Shown piece after piece: positions 1 to 10,688 of a stretch of DNA of 64,000 bases. Numbering within the stretch: the first letter of the stretch is position 1; the number at the start of each line of letters is the position of its first letter. The translations under genes were made by a program, and so were the position numbers. The notes beneath the pieces were generated by a model that saw only the letters and a list, made by a program, of their open reading frames with translations, had not been told where the DNA came from and made no database searches. Location: positions 442,557,502 through 442,621,501 of the forward strand of contig OZ010794.1 of assembly GCA_963932465.1 (NCBI GenBank), given 5' to 3'. Source of the stretch: Maratus speciosus (lineage: Eukaryota; Arthropoda; Arachnida; Araneae; Salticidae).

Positions 1-1005
1 TGTATAATGCAGTTTATATATATATAGATACATAAAGTATGTGATTAGAGTATATATATATCCAATTCATTCCATCGGATGTAAAACATAGCCAAAAATA
101 AAACTACCATTTGTAAATACCTCTGCTAAAATAAAATTAATCTGATATTATGTGTTTAACAAATGTATATTAAATTATCATTGCTTATTATTTTAGGTCG
201 CTTCGATATTATTTATTACTTCTAATGATGTTATGTATTTAATAAATGTATATCAATTTACTATTTTGAACGTGATTAGCCAATGACAATAGTAAATATG
301 ATTGTTGATTAACAGAATTTTGAAATTTGATTTTTCTTATAGGCACAAGACATTTTTCTGAAGTGCTGCAAAATTCATCACTGAAAGACTTGGTTTGCAA
401 ATAATTACGTCCATGGTTTAATAATTGATGACTCACAATGAACGAATATCTTGTGTTTGTTTATTTTAATGGAATGAAATATTGGACTTTCAACCTAATT
501 TCAACTGAAGCAATCTCAGAATATATACATGTTTAAACGTTATTCGTCTCTAAAACATGTTTTTTTTTTTTTTTTTTTTTTTTTTGAACGATCTTTCCAA
601 AAATGTAACTTTTATGCAGTTTTATTCGAAAGAATAAAAGTGATTAAAACTGACCACTCGCCATATGTAAAGTGAAACAGTCAGCCTGTATTTGTTGATG
701 ACTGTCACATGACTTACGCTTTTATTATATAGATATTAATTGAAGCCAGCTCATCACGAAATACTACATTTACAAAGTTTATATTATACAGTGATGTTCC
801 CGGAAAAACAAATAGCAAAAAGTTATTTCATTTATCTATATATAACCTCTCTTTTCCTTATAAAAGATTAATTCAAAGGCAAGCACAACTTTATTATATT
901 TAACAGATTAACAAGAATCTCCAAATATATCTGAATTTTCACACTGATGACCGATGTTTTTAAATTTTTGGAACCGAATACCTTAAATTTTTGGAAAATT
1001 TGAAA

Positions 1006-1019
1006 CAGAATCACCCCTG
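1006..1019. repeat. Isolated end of the CAGGGGTGATT MITE family
   Basis: The bases AATCACCCCTG, ending at 1019, match the right terminus of the elements at 5602-5868 and 28390-30758. The sequence to the left is too diverged to define a full element. The call rests on the short terminus and its AT-rich context. Confidence 0.4.
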
Positions 1020-2016
1020 GTTCACAACTTTAATATTTTAGCAAGATTTTCATCAGATTAACTTTGTTTTCTATAAGTGTGATATCACTACTGGATATGC
1101 AGGAAATTTTGATTAGTAAAATGGTGCACACTGTCACCTGCATTCCAAATTATGGAGCAACTAGCTCAATGTAATGAGACAATGGGAATAATGGCGATTT
1201 CTAGAACTTCTTGTGGTATTATAATTCACAAACAGCAAAGTTTGTTTGTTTAAAATATTGTTACAAAGTGTACATTATTGTCAACTTCAATGTTGGGACA
1301 AGTGTTGTGTATATGTGACATTTAGACAGGTCGCACACTGGGTTGACAGGGGAAAAATGAGGCGTGACATAGGAGAAAAAACAGGTTGAAACAAAGAAGG
1401 AAGCTGTTTCAAAGGAGCTTTTCCCCTGAAATCAAGCAACATGTTCCATATATCACCTTAGGATGTTGCCTGTCGTAGAGTGCATACAGTCCTTAAAATT
1501 TTCCTTTCACTAATTTTGAATAGTAAATTCCCCAGATCTTATGCATTTAAATTAAGCGAAGATTTCTATTTCAGAGTGTCTATTCCAATTCAGATACAAA
1601 TCTCCCTAACTTTTCCAAACCGATAATATAAAAGTTAAAAATGTAGAACTCTTTATGAGTTACCCGAAGGAATATTAATATAAAATTATATTTTTGTTTT
1701 ACATTTGTATTAAAATGTGCCTTCTGTGTTAACAAAGTGAATAATAATTTTATTTCTTTATAGGGAAAGTTGATATAATTGTCGGGGAATGTATTGCATA
1801 GATTTGATGAATGTTACCGTCAACACAAAGAATAAATATTCCAAATATTGTAAAGGATAGATGATTTTGCGAAATTAAAAATAATTATGTGCATTAAATG
1901 TGAAAGTAGTGGTATATTTTATACAGTTTATTATCTATTTTATGTACCATTCTACTATGATATATACAATTTAAAAATAAATGATGTGTGGGCAGCAATG
2001 ATGTGCAGGTTTTAAG

Positions 2017-2062
2017 CTTTAGTGGATTTTAGGGTTGCAGATTTGCACAAGTCTACTGTATA
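2017..2062. repeat. Isolated right end of a pogo/Tigger-like element
   Basis: The stretch reading GTGGATTTTAGGGTTGCAGA and then AGTCTACTGTA matches the right end of the TA-flanked element at 47695-49761. No matching left end was found nearby, so this is a truncated or decayed copy. Confidence 0.55.
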
Positions 2063-2127
2063 TGAAGTTTGGTTAAATTCTATGAATAAGTTCATACACT
2101 TTTTGATGTTACAAAGAGGACAAACAC

Positions 2128-2241
2128 CCTTTTTGTAAAACGTGTTTTTCAGAAAATGACCCCTAAAATATAAATCGCCTGAAAACTGGAAGTTGAAAAA
2201 TTTTGATTACAATATTTTCTTCTACTATAGAAGAATAAAGT
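2128..2241. repeat. Decayed end of the 145-bp-repeat element
   Basis: The order TTTTGTAAAACGTGTTTTTC, GACCCCTAAAATATAAATC, GAAAACTGGAAGTTGAAAA and finally CTTCTACTATAGAAGAATAA parallels the right end of the intact copy at 7140-7264 throughout, with many substitutions. It is an older insertion of the same family, reduced to its hairpin end. Confidence 0.6.
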
Positions 2242-2325
2242 ACAAATAAATATGAAAAATAATATTTTTATAAGTAACATATTGCAAATATAAGATTATC
2301 ATTCATTATATATAAAGATAGATAC

Positions 2326-2583
2326 CTGTGTCAAATGAAGATCATATGCTTGTAGATTGATCAGATGATTCCTAACTAAAAGATCAACTGCTTCAAGATT
2401 ATACCTGCATTCTTCTCGGCTTTCAATTAAACCTCTAGTAACCTGTTTGCTAGTCCAATTATGACCATACACTCTAGGATCAGCCAAAGCTTTAAGGACT
2501 AAAAGATGTCCATCTCTGAATCTGCCCATTATGTCATTGTCAGGAGCAGCTTGACACATACCTTCTAAAAAACCATCTATGGC
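2326..2583 (-). CDS. CNOT1: CNOT1 exon (start of connector domain), 86 codons
   Basis: Internal exon of CNOT1, the scaffold that holds the CCR4 and CAF1 deadenylases, CNOT2/3 and CNOT9 together. It translates from AIDGFLEGMCQAAPDND to LINLQAYDLHLTQ. The core, with GHLLVLKALADPRVYG, RGLIESREECRYNLEAVDLL and VRNHLINLQAYDLHL, follows the order of the animal CNOT1 region after the CNOT9-binding domain. An AG acceptor (complement of CT at 2584-2585) and a GT donor (complement of AC at 2324-2325) bound it, giving 258 bp with phase 0 at both ends. It is the most downstream exon in the window. The segment between GMCQAAPDND and the conserved GHLLVLKAL resembles the short variable loop in other animals. 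Confidence 0.95.
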
Positions 2584-3622
2584 CTAAAATAGTAAAAATA
2601 AATAATTTGGAAATATTTCTGCATTAGGAATAAAATCATACTTTAAATTTCAAATCATTTTAAACTTTTAATTTATTAAAAACAAAGATACTAAATGCAA
2701 GAAATGCAAATATTCCACTTGTACTCAGAGGTAGTACTGGTCCTAGATGATATTTCAGGACAATTTCAGGACACATTTACCCAGCATACTACTTTTTTTC
2801 CATGATCTTTTGCTGAAACTCAAGATTTTTTTTCCTGCAATCGTTTGACAAAATTAATGCGTTTTTTCTTCGACCATTTGCCAAAATTCGTGATTTTTTC
2901 CTCCCGCGATCGTTTAACGAAATTCTTTAATTTTTCGGCGATATTTTACTGAAATACGTAATTTTTTCCCCGCGGTCGTTCGATAAAATTTTACTTTATT
3001 TCGCAATCGTTTCATGAAATTCTCGATTAATTTCTGCACTTGTTCGACGAAATTTGCGAATTTTTTTTTACATGACCTCCTGACAAAATCGCGATGTTTT
3101 TCTGCTATCATTCGACGAAATTCGCGATTTTACGCCATGATTGTTTAATGAAAACCGCGATTGATTTCTGCAATTGTTTGAAGAAATTCGCAATTTTTTT
3201 CCCTTGACCGATTGATAAAATTTTTTTTTGTCGACGAATTTTTTTTTGTACGACCACTTGACGAAATTTGTGAGTTTTTCATCATCAGATGACAAAACGT
3301 TTCACTATTTTCGGACTCTCCAGCACCTATTAATTCCAAAATATTGATTTTGTGCAATTCCGCGGAAATAATATATATTCGTGAAAACATCATGACTGTG
3401 CTAGAGTACAAAACTCATGAAATTTCAGGAATTTCAGGACATGTTACCATATATCAGGACATTTCAGGACGTTTTTTCATTTTTCAGGAATTTAAGGAAT
3501 ATCAGGACAAGTACGACCCCTGCTTGTACTATATCAGAACTAAGAGAAAACACTAACCATTCAAGTCATTATCATAAAACAATATCAAGCACTATAGATA
3601 CATAAAATATATATCTATCTAC
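2584..3622. other. CNOT1 intron, mostly filled by one satellite-bearing transposon
   Basis: A 1,039-bp intron. About 800 bp of it is the TIR element at 2726-3522, so without the insertion this would be one of the shortest introns in the visible gene. The rest is plain AT-rich sequence. Confidence 0.8.
2726..3522. mobile_element. hAT-like non-autonomous element (i) carrying GACGAAATTCGCG satellite
   Basis: Left terminus CAGAGGTAGTACTGGTCCT and right terminus (reverse complement) CAGGGGTCGTACTTGTCCT form imperfect terminal inverted repeats. The element is flanked by a perfect 8-bp direct repeat, CTTGTACT, at 2718-2725 and 3523-3530. TIRs beginning CAG with an 8-bp target duplication fit the hAT superfamily. 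Next to each end are repeated TTTCAGGACA motifs. The middle (about 2800-3290) is a degenerate tandem array in which GACGAAATT and CGCGATTTTT recur about every 33-38 bp. There is no transposase; the short ORFs inside are by-products of the array. Boundaries are well supported; superfamily assignment is inference. Confidence 0.85.
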
Positions 3623-3811
3623 CTTCTGCAACAATGCCATAGCAGATGACACTTCTCTCGTGGATCGGGTCAAAATAACTGCCTCTATCAAGCTGTGCAA
3701 AGCAACAACATGTGGATTGTTTGGAGGCATTAAGTTGTGAGTCAAAATTTCCAATTCACTGATTAATTTGTCATAAATCTGTGTTGTTTCATCAGTAAAA
3801 GGAGAAATCAT
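3623..3811 (-). CDS. CNOT1: CNOT1 exon (start of connector domain), 63 codons
   Basis: Encodes MISPFTDETTQIYDKLISEL to STREVSSAMALLQK. The segment DETTQIYDKLISELE corresponds to the conserved DDVAQIYDK helix that follows the CNOT9-binding domain in animal CNOT1, and LIEAVILTRSTREVSSAMALLQK matches the next conserved helix pair. The acceptor AG is complementary to CT at 3812-3813 and the donor GT to AC at 3621-3622, giving 189 bp with phase 0 at both ends. The leading ATG is an internal methionine, because the acceptor lies directly before it and the upstream exon joins in frame. The segment EILTHNLMPPNNPHVVALHS replaces a less conserved loop. Confidence 0.93.
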
Positions 3812-4044
3812 CTAAAAAATATAATATCACAGAATTAGAAAAGTTAAAGTATAGTTAGCCATAAACAAAACAAAAATTACATGTTAATTTTAAATGTAAT
3901 TATATTTAGAAAATGAGCTCTATTCTGAGTAATACATGTTAAGAACTTTCAGTCAAAAGATATCAAAAATGTTCAGCTCCAAGCCTCAATTTATTCTACA
4001 AACAACTTCTTATTAATAAAGACATTTGTGATAAGGACACAAAA

Positions 4045-4328
4045 AGCTCAGTGGTGTAGTGGTAAGCACGCCTGTCTGCCGCACCGCAGGTCGAGAGTTC
4101 GACTCCCGACTGGGCAAGGTTCACTCAGCCTTTCATCCCTTCGGGGTCGATAAAATGAGTACCAAGCTTGCTTGGGAACTAAACACCGAGGGTCTCGCGT
4201 TAGGTTGACCACCTGGCCGGGACGCATGCTACATAGCACCTCGGAGCCCAGGGTAAAAAAAACAGAGATGGGCACTGTCGGCCCAGATCCTTCTTGGATT
4301 GTATAGCCACAGAGTTTAGTTTAGTTTA
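4045..4328 (+). mobile_element. tRNA-derived SINE with perfect 15-bp target duplication
   Basis: The head is tRNA-like: an A-box-like stretch GTGGTGTAGTGGTAAGCACG and a B-box-like AGTTCGACTCCC, the internal promoter of RNA polymerase III. The body includes TTTCATCCCTTCGGGGTCGA, TAAAATGAGTACCAAG and a GC-rich 3' part ending in TTTAG repeats. Perfect direct repeats GATAAGGACACAAAA at 4030-4044 and 4329-4343 mark target-primed integration by a LINE enzyme. The long intact duplication implies a young insertion. The TTTAG tail suggests that the mobilising LINE recognises this repeat rather than poly-A. I recall the CTTCGGGGTCGATAAAATGAGTACC body from spider genomes, but that is memory, not a search. 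Confidence 0.93.
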
Positions 4329-4378
4329 GATAAGGACACAAAATCTTCAGTATATTAGAACAGAAAAACATGCATATA

Positions 4379-5140
4379 CAGTGGGTAATCGGTTAATGAA
4401 CTTAATGCATTCTAAAACAGTGTTCGTTAACCAATCGCAGATTTTGCAATGATTTCTATGGGAATTCAATTAATTAGTTCTTAATATCTAAATAATGTAT
4501 TCATAAAATCATAAATCTTCCCTTTATAATAGGGTTAATATATGTCCTTATTTAATATGAACAGATCATATTTTGATGACTTCGTCCGTGTTGTGGTGTA
4601 TTTAAAAAATATATAAATGACATGCTCTTTGTAAAAACTTCCAGGATAACATTCATTGACTACGGCATTAAATCATATCAATTTGTCACTTTGATCTTGG
4701 TAACTTTTAGGTGGTTTCAAAAACTCCTCAGTTCTCTAAAAGATAGTGTTTACTGCAGGGCCTAATAAAGCTTAAATAGAAACTAGAACCTGTTAATAAT
4801 TTGTGAACAGAATTTCACTTAAAATAATTTTTAAATAAAAATATTTCTTTAAAAAGGGACACAAAATATAAAAATTAATGTTTCTAATCAGTTCATTCTA
4901 ATTTGGATGGACTTAAAATGTAAGGACTGATCTCTGATAGCAAATGAATTAATTAGGCCATACATGTACAATTATTAAAATGTTCTCTAAGTCGAAAATA
5001 GATGCAATTAAATACAGCTCCGCAAATCTGAAATGCAGCATTGCTTCTTTTTTTCTTTGTGAGGTGTTTGTTATTCGAACATAAAAATTTCTCGCGAAAG
5101 TGTTCATTAACTAATCTGTTTGTAAACCTATCACCCACTG
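4379..5140. mobile_element. TA-flanked pogo/Tigger-like MITE
   Basis: Left end CAGTGGGTAATCGGTTAATG and right end (reverse complement) CAGTGGGTGATAGGTTTACA are related inverted repeats, both followed by a GTTCATTAAC-like block. TA dinucleotides flank both ends (4377-4378 and 5141-5142), as for the Tc1/mariner/pogo superfamily. At 762 bp with no transposase it is non-autonomous. Confidence 0.8.
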
Positions 5141-5300
5141 TAACTATCTTCTTTAGTTTTCCTTAATTATTTTATCCAAAGTATAAAAAAGAATTTTTTT
5201 TTTTTAATAATCCCAAACCAAGAGAGTAGGCAAATGCCCTACTCACCTTACCCTAGCAACCCAACCTCAGAATATTGGAAATGGATATCATTATTTAATG

Positions 5301-5301
<1 letters not shown>

Positions 5302-5332
<31 letters not shown>
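5302..5332. repeat. (AC)n microsatellite
   Basis: An uninterrupted CA dinucleotide run of about 30 bp, followed after a short spacer by a small TAAA run. Confidence 0.97.
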
Positions 5333-5335
<3 letters not shown>

Positions 5336-5601
5336 AAAAAATAAATAAATAAATAAATAATGCATTTTAAAGAAAGTAATTTTTAGAACATTACACGAGA
5401 AGGTTAATCTGAATGCATTTTTCCACGAACAAAATTGCTCAATTCTTTGAATCTGCAATAGAAGTTTCTTTTGGATTAGTTTCTTTCTATGCAAATCAAG
5501 TTCACCTTATGTACATTAACTTTCAACAAAAGATTTTGTCAGACAACTGACTAAATATTATTCATGTGATTTTTTCTGTACATTGGAAAAAGAAACATAC
5601 A

Positions 5602-5868
5602 CAGGGGTGATTGAGAGTTCATGAAAAAGTACCTGAAATTTGAGCAAGGAAAAGATTTTGCATGGAGAGAGAACATTTAACTTATTGCAGAGAGGTCCAA
5701 ATCATTTCATTATGAAAAATATTGCCTTTAATTATGTTTAGAAACCATATGAACTTGATATTTTAGTCTTATTTTATTAATTTAACTATCAGAAAAACTG
5801 GAATTCTGGTACAGAAAATAAAATAAATACCTGAATTCAGGTATATTACCTGAACGCAATCACCCCTG
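5602..5868. mobile_element. 267-bp MITE with CAGGGGTGATT termini (satellite-free copy)
   Basis: It starts CAGGGGTGATTGAGAGTTCA and ends AACGCAATCACCCCTG. A 6-bp direct repeat, CATACA, flanks it at 5596-5601 and 5869-5874. The same sequence occurs at 28390-30758, where a 2.1-kb second element splits it. Here the corresponding site reads GGAATTCTGGTACAGAAAAT without interruption, so this copy serves as the empty site. The TIR resembles hAT elements, although 6 bp is shorter than the usual 8-bp hAT duplication. Confidence 0.88.
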
Positions 5869-5914
5869 CATACAATGAAAATTCATTTTAACAACTCATA
5901 TTGCCTCATCTTAA

Positions 5915-7264
5915 AACTAGTATGTTGTGGTCATCACAAAACTTTCTTCTATATCATACTTGTCAATACTTCAAAATTCATTATCACAGTGAATCTATGC
6001 TCATCATGAGGATTCTTAAAAGATGAAATTCCGTGCATTAGTTCTTGAGATATTAGTGTCCCTAAAATCGTATAAATCCATAAAAATGCAGCATAGCAGC
6101 GCCACCTATTGGGTGATTTACACCAGAAGCTAATTATCATCAACTTATGCCAATGTCTAACTGAATATGAAGTTTGGGGAAAATCCGTGCATTAGTTCTT
6201 GAGATTGAGTTATTGCGCAAATGATGACAAATGCAGCATAGCAGCGCCACCTGTTGAGCGATTTACACAACCACATACTCAGCATCAACATTTATCAAGG
6301 TGTACTTGAATCTGAAGTTTGATGAAAATTCGTGCATTAGTTCTTGAGATAGAGCTATTGAAGAAATAGTGCAAAATGCAGCACAGCAGCGCCACCTATT
6401 GGACGATATTCACCAACACGTAGCCAGCATCATTTCATATCAAAGAGTAACTGAATCTGAAGTTTGATGAAAATGTGTCCATTAGTTCTTGAGTTAGAGC
6501 TATTGCAGAAATCGGGAAAAATGCTGTATAGCAGCGCCACCTGTTGAGCGATTTACACCAAAATATACAGAATGTCAATTCATATCAAGGATTAACTGAT
6601 TCTGAAGTTTGGTGAAAATTGTTGCATTAGTTCTTGAGATACAGCTATAATGGAAATTCTGAAAAGTGCAGTATAGCAGCGCCACCTGTTGAGCGATTTG
6701 CACCAAAACACAAACAGCACTAATTTATATCAAAGTATACTTGAATCTGAAGTTTGTTGATTTTCCAAGCATTAGTTGTTGAGATAGAGCTATTGCGGAA
6801 ATTTTAAAAAATGCAGTATAGCAGCGCCACCTGTTGACCGATTTACACCAAAACGTAATCATCATCAATTCATATCAAGGACTAACTAAATCTGAAGTTT
6901 GATCGAAATCCGTGCATTAGTTCTTGAGATAGAGCTATTGCGAAAATCGTCAAAAATGCAGCATAGCAGCGCCACCTGTTGAGCGATTTACACCAAAAAC
7001 TAATCAGCATCAATTTGTATTAGGCACTAGCTGAATATCAATTTTTATTAAATTCCGTGCATTAGTTCTTGAGATAGAGCGCCCACAAAATTTGTGTCAC
7101 ATACACACAGACAGACAGACAGACTCACAGAGTCACAGACAGACATTTTGTAAAAACATGTTTTTTGGAATCTCTGACCCCTAAAACGTGTAAATCCGTC
7201 GAAAACCGGAATTCGAAAATTTTCATGAATCCAATACTTTCTTCTTGTAAAGATAGAAGAAAGT
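5915..7264. mobile_element. Non-autonomous element with seven 145-bp internal repeats, copy 1
   Basis: The left end reads AACTAGTATGTTGTGGTCAT and is followed by ACTTTCTTCTATAT. The right end is a hairpin, ACTTTCTTCT, a short loop, then AGAAGAAAGT. The middle is a tandem array in which GCAGCGCCACCT recurs at about 6096, 6241, 6385, 6531, 6676, 6821 and 6966, a period of 144-146 bp. A GACA-rich microsatellite lies at about 7103-7145. Subterminal inverted repeats, a 3' hairpin and internal minisatellites are described for Helentron-type non-autonomous elements (HINEs); that assignment is inference. The second copy is at 56637-57853 in reverse orientation. Confidence 0.8.
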
Positions 7265-7277
7265 AAAAATATATATA

Positions 7278-7880
7278 TCTATTATATATATATAATCCAA
7301 ACGGAAATTTCGTTCCGAACGCCGAGATTTCGAGTTCTACCGCATGGATTTTGACGGAACTCATACCGTTAGATAGGTATCGTTTCAGGGAAGGTTTTAA
7401 GCTATAACACATCATTCTACCTAGATTAGTTATAGAATTATTACGGAAAATTCTTTTATATTGAACTTTGTAACTTCATATTTCCTTAAATATATGGTCT
7501 CCTATTGGTCGTAGAGCTTAGATCTCGCGCCAAAAGTAGCTCCGAAGTACCCAAGCAAACTTTTCCCCGCGATTATTTTGCCGTCTTCCGATTTCCTCTA
7601 ACTCTATTAGGGGCCCGCGTAGGGCCCCTTTAACATATTTTTCGTAGTAATTTCAGCAATTATCTTACATTATTCGTTAAGACCGCCACCCTCCCGATTC
7701 ATGTATCTACGGAAAGGTTGCATGAAGGAGTTTCGTTCAGATACGCTTTCGTTAAGAATAGAGTGCGCTCCCTGGTGGTGGAATGTGGAACTAACATAAC
7801 GCGATATTGTTAAAATTGGGAAATCTAACAATGCGATCTGTTTTAAACTTTGAGATAGTTCATAACACATAATCTATTAT
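7278..7880. mobile_element. Helitron-like fragment, first of two adjacent copies
   Basis: It begins TCTATTATATATATATAATC and continues CAAACGGAAATTTCGTTCCG, then TTTCGAGTTCTACCGCATGG, up to AGGTTTTAAGCTATAACACA at about 7400. The same order recurs at about 7905-8094. The TC start after A and the AT-rich leader resemble Helitron 5' ends. No CTRR-type 3' end is visible here. A perfect hairpin AGGGGCCC-GCGTA-GGGCCCCT lies at about 7611-7631. The right boundary is approximate. Confidence 0.5.
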
Positions 7881-7904
7881 CTATTCTATTATATATATAT
7901 AAAA

Positions 7905-8094
7905 TCTATTATCTATTCTATTATCTATATAAAATCCAAACGGTAATTTCGTTCCGAACGCCTAGATTTCGAGTTCTACTGCATGGATTTTTACGGAACC
8001 TATACCGTTAGATAGGTATTGTTTCAGGGAAGGTTTTAATCTATAACACATTATTCTACCTATATTAGTTTTAGAATTATGACGGAAAATTCTG
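7905..8094. repeat. Second copy of the Helitron-like 5' segment
   Basis: A direct repeat of 7278-7466 with scattered substitutions, for example CAAACGGTAATTTCGTTCCG and ATTCTACCTATATTAGTTTT. Similarity fades at about 8094 and no 3' end was found. The two copies are in the same orientation about 630 bp apart, which suggests nested or tandem insertion. Confidence 0.65.
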
Positions 8095-9725
8095 TTATTT
8101 TGGGCGATAAGGTTACCATTTTATTTCTTGGCGAAATTCATCGTTGATAAAAAAAAATTGAAACGGCTATTAAACATCGAAAAATAAAAGAAAAACTGTT
8201 ACTAATTTTATTTAAATGAAAAAAAAAAAAGAAAAAAAGAAGAAGAAAATCCGTTTTAATGAGTGATAATATTAAAAAACGGAAACATTTAATCAAAACG
8301 TGAAAGAAATATTTATAATGCATAAAAATTAATTTAATAAGAAATATTACATTTGATACGCAATATTTGGCTCTTTATCGCTTGCGTTAGATATAGAAAC
8401 GAATCTGAAAATTTGATTAGATGAAATTTTAACGACATTTTCTTTCTGTTCTGTTCTTTTCTTTTTTTCTTTTTATATCTAATTGTCCCATCACGTGACT
8501 TATAGAAGAAACAAGCAGATGTAATTGTGAGTCACAAGTGTAATTACTATTTGTTTCTTTACAATTTTTTATTTTTCTTTTGTCGCCAAACAATGTGATT
8601 TTAAGCCAAAAATGCATAAGCGTGACATTAGCTTCAGGATGTTCTCACAAATGGTGTTTTTTTAGGTGAAAGAGATCATTTTTTGAGTACATTTTCATAT
8701 TCAATTGTAACTTATATAGATATCAGTTAATATTTTAAAAATGGAATCGAATGCTTAAATTTCAGTGTGAATTTCTGCCACACATACATATTGTAAAATA
8801 ATTTCATACTTTTTAAAATGTTTTTCGCCGTAATTCCGAAAGCATGTGATATTTATAAACTCGAACTCAGATCAACGAATATTACCCATTTTATATAAGC
8901 AAATATTATCTATTGTTTATATCATTTTTTCTCAAGTCATATCGCCAATTTCATTTATAGGAAAATTCACAGATTCGAAATCTAGGAAATGAAGATAATT
9001 TTTAAGGAAATTTATGTTTTAATACGTTATTACTATCGGAAAATTCAACATTTTGAAAAAAGAAAAAAAAATACAAGTCTTTTGTAATTCGTCATTTCTT
9101 CTTCGTCTTTCTTTGTACTTTCTCCTCTGTTATGTAATATTTCAAATGATATTGGACTAATTTTCGATCATCGATTCACCGCAAAATGGAATATCTAATA
9201 TAGTATATAAAATAAAGTCTGGATTAGGTGACTAATTAACGCACAGCGCAAACTACTGAACCTAAAATCTTGAAAATCGTGGTAAAAATACTTCTTATGA
9301 CATAGGCTTCTGCTAAGAAAGGACTTTCTAAAGTGTCACCCCTAATGGTTTTTGCACGGGGAGGGAAAAAAAATCGAATATCAAAATTATGCGTCAAATG
9401 ATAGCATATTTTAATGTAGTTTTGTATGCTGAATCGAATGCTACCAAATAAATTTTTATAAGTCCAACAGTTCATGGAACATTTCATATTTTTCTAATTT
9501 GGCGGTGTCTTTGGCATCTAAACCTCAAAATATCTATCATTACATCCGTTACTCTAGCAACGGAAAAAATTCAAATCAACCCTTTTGGCTAAAAAATAAA
9601 AACGGCTCTATGAGTTTGAAATAAAAATGCAAGCATCTTAATTTTTTAAAAAAATGGTGATTTTATGTAAAATAAAAGGAAAAAATTACTGAGAATTTAG
9701 CGTTATAAAACAAAAATGGAAAATG

Positions 9726-10003
9726 TACTACTTAGATATTCCGTCGACCAAAAATTTATCGTCAAACTATAAGATTAAATGCCAATAATGGTTGATCGTA
9801 AATGTCAAATTCACTTGAATTTAAACAAGCTACACGTGTTTACGTCATCAAGTGATTTTAATTTCGACGTTTTATTTGTATTTTTATTAATGTTATACTA
9901 ATTTATTTGTTATTTCGTTATTTAAAATAAAGATTATGTCAGTTTATATAATTTGGCGATTTATATAATTTGGCGAAATTGGTCGACGGGATAACAAGTA
10001 GTA
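9726..10003. mobile_element. 278-bp TIR MITE
   Basis: Left terminus TACTACTTAGATATTCCGTC and right terminus (reverse complement) TACTACTTGTTATCCCGTCG form inverted repeats of about 25 bp, both running into CCGTCGACCAA. If the outer TA is the target duplication, the element proper starts CTACTT, as expected for a TA-targeting DNA transposon. No coding capacity. Confidence 0.75.
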
Positions 10004-10688
10004 CCAATGAAAATATTTAAGTATGAAAGCAATGTTTGTAACGACTTAAAAATTATTTTCATACATATAAACTTGGTTTATGGCGTCAAATGCCGTATTC
10101 CGAAGAATCTACAAGAGTCTTTTTCCATTTTTTCCGGTCATAGGTTCCTCAATGAAAGAAATTGGAATTGGAATAATATTGTGCGATTTATAAATTGCTC
10201 CTCGATAAGAAGAAAAAATGGTTACATTTATAACAACCGTGCGCACATCTCGCTGATAGCATTTTTAAAATTCCCAGTAGCAGTAGTTACATTTTGCGAA
10301 TGTAAATTAAAAATATTTTTTTGTTTTTAATTATGGCATTATTTCCTGTTATTGTTTATCTTTTCAGTTTTTTAAATGAAATTAGTATAAGGCATGCATT
10401 TTAAATGAAATGAGTGAAAGGTTTGTGTTTTAAATGAAAATAATAAAATAAGAATATGCTATGAAAACAATCTTTATTGATTTATTACCTGCGCCCGGCT
10501 GACATAAAAGTATCACAAAAGCCGCATATTCACTTCTCTTTGAGTAGTTGCTCATGAGAATTTAAGTTAACATTCCGTAATCGGATACTTTACATATTGG
10601 TGTATTAGCTTTAATGTTGAAAGCATCGTTTATGTTTGAAGCGAAAACTTTACTATTAATTCTGTTACACAAAATCACATCATCATCA

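Larger units (their letters stand above)
1..2325. other. CNOT1 intron sequence (downstream of the last visible exon)
   Basis: AT-rich non-coding sequence between the left edge of the window and the most downstream CNOT1 exon seen here. I searched for the continuation of the protein (the stretch after YDLHLTQ) and did not find it, so the next exon must lie outside the window. The intron holds a poly-T run at about 560-585 and three isolated transposon ends: AATCACCCCTG ending at 1019, a pogo-like end at about 2017-2062, and the decayed end of the 145-bp-repeat element at about 2128-2241. Nothing else is recognisable. Confidence 0.7.

Noticed and set aside
2914..3411. Lys/Arg-rich short ORFs in the satellite
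   Set aside because: They follow the repeat period and have no initiation, splice or conservation signal. Similar ORFs appear in every such array (14873-15139, 28896-29135, 29692-30409, 41581-41856).
3572..3811. MISPFTDE as a protein start
   Set aside because: A splice acceptor lies directly before the ATG and the frame continues conserved CNOT1 sequence from the upstream exon.
4048..4275. Functional tRNA gene at 4046-4115
   Set aside because: It is the head of a SINE with a long unrelated body, a TTTAG tail and a target duplication.
10007..10330. 107-codon plus-strand ORF
   Set aside because: AT-rich composition, no recognisable domain, and it begins at the edge of a MITE; length is within chance for this intron.
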